Positions 60,701 to 64,000 of a stretch of 64,000 nt of DNA are shown here, piece after piece; within the stretch, counting starts at the first letter, position 1, and each line of letters opens with the position of its first letter. The position numbers and the translations under genes are program-made. This DNA is from Euleptes europaea (Eukaryota; Chordata; Lepidosauria; Squamata; Sphaerodactylidae). The notes below the pieces were generated by a model that made no database searches, was not told the origin of the DNA, and saw only the letters and a program-made list of their open reading frames with translations. Location of the stretch: assembly GCF_029931775.1 (NCBI RefSeq), contig NC_079321.1, positions 69,823,524 to 69,887,523 on the forward strand, read 5' to 3'.

Positions 60701-62884
60701 AACATATATTGCAAGTGCTGGCATACACAATACTATCCAATTGTGTGTCAACACATCATTCATCAGAAGTCGATATGCATATCAGTAACATCTGAGAATC
60801 CAATCAAAGGCCAGTATTGTTTGCGATGAGAACCATTCATGAACAGGAAATTTATAAGCAGGAGACGGGATATCTGGATTGATATTCATCCAAGGGGGGA
60901 GGGGAGGGGGGGGAGAGAGAGAGAATTGGCCATATGAACAGTATCATTACAGTAAGTAAGTAGCCTGTTACCTCTAGAGTTCAAATCTCTAGCTACAGCT
61001 TGAAGATGGCAGCTTCTGTTTTTTGGGTGATAAACACTCAGGGGTCTACAAAAATGTCTTCCTCTGGTGATCTGGGAGGCACATCTAACCTAGCAAATGC
61101 TTCAGTACAAAGCAGGACATAGAAAAGGGCTTGTTTGTTTCATCTTGGTGACTTGAAGAACTAGGAAACAGGATTCTTTATGGTTCTGAAGCTTGGTGTG
61201 AGTTCTTCCCCAAGTCATAAGAACATAAGAAAAGCCATGCTAGATCAGACCAAGGCCCATCAAGTCCAGCAGTCTGTTCACACAGTGGCCAACCAGGTGC
61301 CTCTAGGAAGCCCACAAACAAGACGACTGCAGCAGCATTTATCCTGCCTTGCTCCACAGCACCTCATAGCATGGGCATGCTCCTCTGATCCTGCAGAGAA
61401 TAGGTATGCATCATGACTACTATCCATTTTAACTAGTAGCCATGAATACCCCTCTCCTCCATGAACATGTCCACTCCCCTCTTAAAGTTGGTAGCCATCA
61501 CCACATCCTGGGGCAGGGAGTTCCACAATTTAACTATGCATTGCATGAAGAAATACTTCCTTTTATCAGTTTTGAATCTCTCACCCTCCAGCTTCAGCAG
61601 ATGACCCCACGTTCTAGTATTATGAGAGAGAAAAGCTTCTCCCTGTCCACTCTCTCCAAATCATGCATAATTTTATAGACCTCTATTGTGTGTCCCCTTA
61701 GCCGCCATCTTTCCAAGCTAAACATCCCTAATTGTTTTAACCGCCCCTCATAGGGCAGTTGCTCTAGTCCCCTAATCATTTTGGTTGCTCTTTTCTGCAC
61801 CTTCTCAAGCACTGTAATATAAGTCAGGGTAAGGAAGGGTCGGTAGTGACTGCAACCTATGGCTGGTTAGCAATGACAATCCCAGTCATCTTAAAGAATT
61901 TCTCATGCAGTAGTTATAGCCATGGTTTCCAGCGTGTTTTTTTTTTTTTTAACGCCTTATATGTTGGTAGTCCAATATGCTGTGATTCAAGGAAGCTTTA
62001 CGTCACTATGGAGGGAAATTGAACAAATGGGTGTAGGCTTTCTGGAAAAGGCTGCTACTACAAAAATAATAATGCCTCCAATCTAAAACAGTATCTTATT
62101 ACTTAGGTTGTGGCAGCTACTGTTAAGAAAAATGTCAATGAAGTTTCCATCTGTGTATATGCTTCGCTTTGTACTTGGTTCAATCAGGAAACTTATAGTA
62201 CAATTAAAAGTGAAATAGCATTGCAAATCAAGCACGGTCCGAATAAGTGTACATGCTTGCAATAATATCTGTTGAGGTTGGTAGTACTACTCTCAAGTAA
62301 ATGTGTTCAGATTTCAATGCAATTATTACAAGGGCTACATGGCTACCTTCAGTTCTACTGCTTACACCTCCTTTCCTTTGAAAGAGAGAAATGCGAAGAA
62401 CTACTACAGCTTTCATTGCTATGCAAGGAAAACTGATACACAGTGTTAATTGTAAAATGTTAATATTGGTTTGGATCTTGCCTAGAACTTTTACATGCAC
62501 AAGAAATGCCCCCCCCAAAGCTCCTTGGGAGCAGGGGACCACCAGGAATTGCTAGTGGGGTTGGAATCCCATGTCTCCTATAGAAGAAGGAAATTGGCAA
62601 AAATCACCCCCCTTGCCTATGGAAATTCTGGGTGGGATCCAAGCCATCATCCTCGAGGCCTGTAAAATTTCTTTGTATCATCTGTCTGCAAATGTGTGTT
62701 ACATATTATGGTGAAATGAGCTAAACCTCTACTGAACTAAGTGGGTCTTAGTTATACAAACCAAACTTATTACTCCTTGTATAGGTACTAAAGGCTTTCC
62801 TGACCCTGACTTAATACTGAAGTTTGGTCCTGTGGACAGCATATTAGGATTCCTTCCTTGGCACATCAGAGTGACAGAGATCAT
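39393..62884 (+). CDS. NUS1: NUS1 gene, coding exons 1-4 (last exon beyond right edge)
   Basis: NUS1 (Nogo-B receptor, NgBR) is the non-catalytic ER-membrane subunit that pairs with DHDDS to form the cis-prenyltransferase making dehydrodolichyl diphosphate for glycosylation. The join visible here is 39393..39798, 57975..58097, 58528..58680, 62785..62884. Frame and GT-AG junctions are consistent, giving 260 residues. About 33 more are expected from the last exon, which would match the 293 residues of the human protein. The conserved C-terminal RxG motif needed for activity lies in that missing exon. Intron 1 is 18.2 kb and holds most of the repeats between 40 and 58 kb. Confidence 0.95.
39960..40488 (+). 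mobile_element. Unclassified LINE-type element, internally deleted
   Basis: GCAGCTGCCGACTCAGAGGC, CTAATGGGCAGAAATCTCTG and TACTGTAACCCTCCGTGACT match, in reverse, the flanking unit at 14110-15857. The central part (GGAAAAGAGATTATTACAAA) and the end (CAAGGAGCTTCTAAGGGGTA) match the two ends of the LINE body at 14380-15340, with about 0.8 kb missing between. It begins at the downstream edge of the NUS1 CpG island. Confidence 0.55.
40489..40772 (+). mobile_element. hAT MITE, CACTGGTTCCC family, most diverged copy
   Basis: GTAGTTCCCAACCGGGGATC at the left, body AAATTAAGG-like ACGGAATTAAGGTCCGCGAA, and AAAAAGGTTGGGAGCCAC at the right. Several C-to-T/G-to-A-type differences from the other six copies. 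Confidence 0.85.
40849..40992. repeat. Foldback element 2, complete palindrome inside BovB 3' end
   Basis: Left arm AGGGCGAAAATGCATGGCCG, CTTGAGCCTCCTTTCTTCCC; right arm the near-perfect reverse complement, ending CGTGCGTTTTCGCCCT. The centre contains ACGCACGGCCGTTCGTTCGA. The left arm carries an 11-bp internal repeat CAGCCAGGATC not present in the right arm. Confidence 0.85.
40993..41966 (-). mobile_element. BovB (RTE) LINE, 3' part, rearranged
   Basis: Minus-strand coding pieces: [40 protein letters not shown] and [20 protein letters not shown] (the last occurs twice). The 3' end segment is duplicated (40993-41132 and 41166-41300), joined by about 33 bp resembling the end of the Penelope-like insert (ACACGGCTACCCGCTGTGAA). 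A 299-bp insert lies at 41555-41853. 5'-truncated and inactive. Confidence 0.85.
41555..41853 (-). mobile_element. Penelope-like inverted-arm insertion in BovB
   Basis: Flanked by an exact 13-bp duplication CAGGGAATACAAT (41542-41554, 41854-41866). Two inverted arms (AAAGGGCAAGAGTCCAGTAG, CACCTTAAAGACTAACAAGA and complement) enclose a short centre. The left arm on the minus strand reads CTGAAGAAGTGAGCTGTGGC then TCACGAAAGCTC, a hammerhead-like core (41624-41651). A related single arm is at 42930-43040. Confidence 0.65.
41968..42090 (+). mobile_element. tRNA-derived SINE, 3' part
   Basis: AGGCGAGTAGGTGATGTGAA, ACAATACTGACTTTGATGGA and GGCAGCTTCATGTGTG match the 3' two-thirds of the copy at 10070. 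Confidence 0.8.
42333..42526 (+). mobile_element. hAT-type MITE (TAGGGTTGCCA family), complete
   Basis: Exact 8-bp duplication GTGTTTCT at 42325-42332 and 42527-42534. 194 bp. In NUS1 intron 1. Confidence 0.92.
42930..43040 (+). mobile_element. Penelope-like fragment with hammerhead-like core
   Basis: CTGAAGAAGTGAGCTGTGGC at 42945 followed by TTAAGAAAGCTCATACCCTG and GTTAGTCTTTAAGGTGCTAC, the same order as in the 41555 insert. The core is more degraded. Confidence 0.55.
43060..43200. repeat. Purine-rich (GA) tract
   Basis: About 140 bp almost free of pyrimidines on the plus strand. The open frame over it ([15 protein letters not shown]) is low complexity. A similar GA-rich stretch is at 60285-60420. 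Confidence 0.8.
43933..44291 (+). mobile_element. hAT MITE, CAGGGGTGGGG family, with a different core
   Basis: Ends CAGGGGTGGGGAACGTCAGG and GGAAAAAGGTTCCCCACCCG with an exact 8-bp duplication TTTTAAAA (43925-43932, 44292-44299). The outer ~100 bp on the left and ~90 bp on the right match 15390-15698, but the central part (about 44030-44200) is unrelated. Confidence 0.9.
44300..46270. other. NUS1 intron 1 segment, mostly unclassified
   Basis: AT-rich intron. A short BovB-type SINE tail fragment (GTGCTGTCAAGTCGCTTCTG) lies at about 44533-44580. The 86-codon frame at 45450-45710 has no recognisable domain. A CAGGGCTGGCCCAAGAG phrase at 45917 may be a decayed DNA-transposon end. Confidence 0.4.
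46280..46720. repeat. GC-rich dispersed repeat, class unknown
   Basis: Contains GATTGTGCCACTC, AGCGCCAGCATGGATGCCAC and GGCACTTATGCCACTGCGGG, then a flanking AGGATTGCAG. Same broad family as 28380-28875. Confidence 0.4.
46730..47680. other. NUS1 intron 1 segment, nothing recognised
   Basis: AT-rich, no assigned repeat or gene. Confidence 0.4.
47687..47830 (+). mobile_element. tRNA-type SINE, diverged
   Basis: TTTGGTTAGAGTATTGGATT, CCCAGGTTCAAATCTCCACT, GGTGACCTTGGGCCAGTCTC and GGGTTGTTGTGAGGATAAAA: a tRNA-like head with A/B-box-like parts and the common tetrapod SINE body. Confidence 0.6.
48246..48467 (-). mobile_element. tRNA-derived SINE, minus strand
   Basis: TGTGAGGTAGGTGGGGCTGA, CTGGCCCAAGGTCACCCAGC and GAGTGGGGAATTAAATCATG correspond to the copy at 4991, ending at the CTGGCTCTC head. 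Confidence 0.75.
48928..49365 (+). mobile_element. hAT MITE, CAGTGATTCCC family, 438 bp
   Basis: Inverted ends CAGTGATTCCCAAAC and (A)CTTTGGGAACCACTG. Flanks TTCTAGAT (48920-48927) and TTATAGAT (49366-49373) are an 8-bp duplication with one mismatch. Confidence 0.8.
49400..51050. other. NUS1 intron 1 segment, nothing recognised
   Basis: AT-rich, no assigned repeat or coding signal. Confidence 0.4.
51060..51420. repeat. GC-rich dispersed repeat, class unknown
   Basis: GGTGGGATGCTGGCGGGGTG, TTGGGGCCACTTATGGGAGC and TTTCGCCCTTAAAGG; composition and phrasing like 28380-28875. Open frames inside it are not recognised. Confidence 0.35.
52083..52307 (+). other. Unidentified open frame in NUS1 intron 1
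   Basis: A 74-codon frame beginning [19 protein letters not shown]. The composition is not obviously random, and the upstream frame also contains protein-like words, but I do not recognise a family. Possibly a decayed retroelement fragment. Confidence 0.2.
52428..52865 (-). mobile_element. SINE with BovB-like tail, 5S half and tRNA-like head, split by a hAT MITE
   Basis: On the minus strand, from right to left: a tRNA-like head (ATAGTGTAGTGAGTAAAGTG, B-box-like AGGTACAAATCCCCAG), then a body CTGGGTGAGTGTGGGCCAGT, then the 3' half of a 5S-derived module (AAGTATTTGAATGGGAGACC), the shared GGCAATGGCAAACCACCTCT body and the BovB-like tail. A hAT MITE occupies about 52469-52652. Confidence 0.65.
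52469..52652. mobile_element. hAT-type MITE inside SINE
   Basis: Right end reads (reverse) GCAGGGGTATCAACCATAAG; left end CAAGCGTGTCAAATGC; internal CGGGCCATGCCTGGCCAGCC and TCCGGCCTCCGGGCC. This end structure is typical of short hAT elements that begin CAGGGG. Confidence 0.6.
52877..53062 (-). mobile_element. 5S-rRNA-derived SINE, minus strand, 5' truncated
   Basis: AAGTGCCATCAAGTCGCAGC tail, CAGAGGTGGTTTGCCAGTGC body, GGTGGTCTCCCATCCAAATA and CTAACCAGGGCTGACCCTGC, ending inside the 5S part at CTTAGCTTCT. Confidence 0.85.
53070..54580. other. NUS1 intron 1 segment, nothing firm
   Basis: AT-rich; a short L2-like 3' end is possible near 53590-53630. No gene. Confidence 0.4.
54583..54800 (+). 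mobile_element. 5S-rRNA-derived SINE, best-preserved copy
   Basis: CCTGACCTGGATGGCCCAGG, TGATCTTGTCAGATCTCAGA, AGCTAAGCAGGGTTGGCCCT, GGTTAGTGCTTGGATGGGAG, then body and tail GTGACTTGATGGCACTTTAC followed by a short CA-rich run. Confidence 0.9.
54810..55635. other. NUS1 intron 1 segment, nothing recognised
   Basis: AT-rich, no assigned repeat. Confidence 0.4.
55640..56700 (+). mobile_element. L2 LINE, reverse-transcriptase region, decayed
   Basis: Protein-like pieces in order: [20 protein letters not shown] with [13 protein letters not shown] (RT), a CYADDT-equivalent near 56085-56105 (VIYMQMT-frame), [18 protein letters not shown], and [17 protein letters not shown] with [15 protein letters not shown]. 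These are the L2 RT and C-terminal blocks. Several frame changes; inactive. Confidence 0.8.
56738..56972 (+). mobile_element. tRNA-derived SINE, plus strand, near full length
   Basis: AGAGCCAGCATGGTGTAGTT, TGGACTCTAATCTGGAGAAC, GGGTTTGATTCCCCACCCCT, GACCTTGGGCTAGTCACAGT and AAAACCAGCTCTTCTTCT. Confidence 0.85.
57169..57472 (+). mobile_element. Sauria-type tRNA SINE, near full length
   Basis: Same structure and ends as the copy at 9258, including AAACGTCGGGATGTGACGTC and the GGGGACCTTTACCTT end. About 500 bp upstream of NUS1 exon 2. Confidence 0.9.
57975..58097 (+). CDS. NUS1: NUS1 coding exon 2 (residues 136-177)
   Basis: 123 nt between acceptor CTCTCCCTGCCCAG|GT and donor ATCAAG|GTAAAA. 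It encodes [20 protein letters not shown] then [18 protein letters not shown], a near match to human NUS1. Both ends split a codon. Confidence 0.95.
58528..58680 (+). CDS. NUS1: NUS1 coding exon 3 (residues 177-228)
   Basis: 153 nt between acceptor TTTTATTACAG|TT and donor CTAAGTA|GTAAGT. It encodes [20 protein letters not shown], then [20 protein letters not shown] and [12 protein letters not shown], part of the cis-prenyltransferase-like fold. It matches human NUS1 with conservative changes. Confidence 0.95.
58690..61210. other. NUS1 intron 3, first part
   Basis: Mostly unclassified AT-rich DNA. L2-like tail at about 58945-59010, C-run at 59549-59560, GA-rich stretch 60285-60420, TA repeats at 60648-60690 and GGGGA runs at 60895-60925. 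Confidence 0.45.
61216..61815 (-). mobile_element. CR1 LINE, 3' end
   Basis: The minus strand reads [39 protein letters not shown] (CR1 ORF2 C-terminus), then the 3' UTR ending with TTCTTATGTTCTTATG-type repeats. Well preserved; 5'-truncated at about 61815. In NUS1 intron 3. Confidence 0.9.
61820..62780. other. NUS1 intron 3, last part, nothing recognised
   Basis: AT-rich, a 16-nt T run near 61937-61952, no assigned repeat. Confidence 0.4.
62785..62884 (+). CDS. NUS1: NUS1 coding exon 4 (residues 228-260, ends mid-codon)
   Basis: 100 nt from acceptor CCTTGTATAG|GTACT to donor GATCAT|GTGAGT. It encodes [20 protein letters not shown] then [12 protein letters not shown]; human reads [20 protein letters not shown]. 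With this acceptor the protein carries one residue more than human at the junction (SSTKGFPD against SSNGCPD). The alternative AG 9 nt in would remove three residues. The downstream exon is outside the window. Confidence 0.92.
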
Positions 62885-62899
62885 GTGAGTGGACAGTGC

Positions 62900-63420
62900 C
62901 TAATATATTGCAATTAAAAAATATTGTTCTTTGAATTGGCTGTAGACTTGTATTACGAACACGAGTATCTATAGTTGTGTTAATGAAAGTGTCGTCTGTT
63001 CTTCCTTTCATTCTCTGTACAGTGGAAATTCCAAATGTTTTATTTAAAGATAATTTGATGATTTCTTCATCAATGAGATGTAGTCTGCCAACTTTTACAC
63101 AAATGCAAAAAATGTGTGGGGCCACTATGGATATTTGTTTGTACCCCTAGATTCACATGTAGCTGAACAGGTGGTGGCAGATATTGATGACCAAAAACGT
63201 ATTTAGTGTTATAGAGCATTAAGGGGGCATTAAGGTCACCCCACGGAAGCAGCATTTCAAAGGACTCTATGGCATGCATTGGCATCCTGCAGAAGGAATC
63301 ATAGACAATTTCTGCCCTGGTTGGAGAGGTGGAGGTGCACAGGCAGAAAATGTTGCTTTTGTATCTATAGTAAATGCTTCAGGACATAATAGACAGATAC
63401 GGAAGGAAGGGGAAAATATG
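62900..63420 (-). other. Protein-like remnant, unidentified, broken
   Basis: The minus strand shows consecutive protein-like stretches (for example words such as SFEMLLPWGDLNAPL and KVGRLHLIDEEIIKL) just downstream of NUS1 exon 4. I cannot name the family. It looks like a decayed copy of a mobile or possibly viral coding region, and it is not intact. Confidence 0.2.
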
Positions 63421-63429
63421 CTGCTGTTT

Positions 63430-64000
63430 AGTCTATATAAAAAGGTAACATAAAAGTGTTAGGGATCCTAGTTCTATGTTCTAATGTGCACCTAAGATTA
63501 TATTCTTGTATTCCGGTTAGTTAATGACCTAGAATAACTACTATCTCCATGTTCTTCAATTGCTGTTCCTTAAAGGATTGATTTGGGGCAGCAGTGTGTT
63601 GGGAAAATAGCAAAAAAGCACCCCTTCATTCTTTGACCAGGTCTTGCTCCAGTTATGGAGGAGCAGAGAGAAGAGAGATTTCTGCCAATACTCTTCTTGC
63701 CACCCTTCTACCAATACTCTTAGTGCCACATTGTTTCCCAGGGTCCTCTCTCCCTTATGTGCTGCTGGAGGGGATAGAATAGGATGTTGTAGTGAGAAGG
63801 GAAGTGGCTGTGTTTTTCAGTTGGCTAGAACCAACTCCCTGAAGCATAAACTGAATTGCACATTTCATAAATGGATAGCTGAATATGGGCACAATTTACT
63901 AGTGTGAAGACTTTGAAGGACCAGGTGGAAAAATACTTGCTGTGGGCAGTACATAAAATTTACTGCCTTCCCTAAACATACTAGACATGTTCTGTGCAAT
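63430..64000. other. NUS1 intron 4, right edge, nothing recognised
   Basis: No exon recognised; the last NUS1 exon is not within the window. Confidence 0.5.

Noticed and set aside
60730-60790. CTGATGA on the minus strand as another hammerhead core
   Set aside because: No GAAA at the proper place after a stem; not supported.

Overview
The window is vertebrate nuclear DNA, almost certainly from a squamate reptile (a lizard or gecko-like genome). Split genes with GT-AG introns, two CpG-island promoters and a dense mix of CR1, L2, BovB and L1 LINEs, Sauria-type tRNA SINEs, 5S-rRNA-derived SINEs with a BovB-like tail, and hAT-type MITEs support this. There are no prokaryotic features.

Three host genes can be read at codon level. 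(1) GOPC lies on the minus strand. Coding exons 1-5 fall at 17144-17440, 4748-4912, 2872-2895 (a 24-nt microexon), 829-1004 and 131-296; the PDZ-encoding exons lie beyond the left edge. (2) NEPN (nephrocan) is complete on the plus strand. Its three coding exons at 25186-25374, 31930-32831 and 36468-36915 give an intact 512-residue secreted leucine-rich-repeat protein with a TATA-like box upstream and a polyA signal just after the stop. (3) NUS1 (Nogo-B receptor, the non-catalytic cis-prenyltransferase subunit) is on the plus strand. Exons 1-4 are at 39393-39798, 57975-58097, 58528-58680 and 62785-62884; the last exon is beyond the right edge. The order GOPC(-) NEPN(+) NUS1(+) matches the mammalian 6q22 neighbourhood as I recall it.

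The genes are functionally independent: Golgi/PDZ trafficking, an extracellular proteoglycan-like protein, and dolichol synthesis at the ER. GOPC and NUS1 have housekeeping-type CpG promoters (about 17.03-17.87 kb and 39.05-39.96 kb). NEPN has a TATA-type start without a CpG island.

The rest is intron or intergenic DNA filled by repeats, often nested. Main regions: 4.5-15 kb (GOPC intron 1: MITE, SINEs, a CR1 piece, an unclassified LINE); 15.4-17 kb (hAT MITEs inside a foldback repeat next to the GOPC promoter); 17.86-18.6 kb (foldback half plus BovB); 20.6-23.4 kb (a CR1 carrying an L1 and a hAT MITE); 24.1-24.7 kb (LINE 3' end); 30-36 kb (MITEs, Penelope-like fragments and an 857-bp insertion in NEPN introns); 37.5-39.0 kb (a foldback/hAT array with a 636-bp tandem duplication ending at the NUS1 CpG island); 40-42 kb (LINE, hAT MITE, foldback, BovB, Penelope-like insert); 52-57 kb (SINEs, L2); 61 kb (CR1).

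The most interesting signals are: candidate hammerhead-ribozyme-like cores in Penelope-like fragments; a hAT MITE family that repeatedly lands on the palindrome NTCTAGAN; similar foldback/hAT and foldback/BovB modules bordering both CpG promoters; an exact CTCF core match at the edge of the NUS1 island; and an ER-stress-type element in the NUS1 promoter. I found no convincing new protein-coding system. All family names are from reading the sequence; no database search was run.
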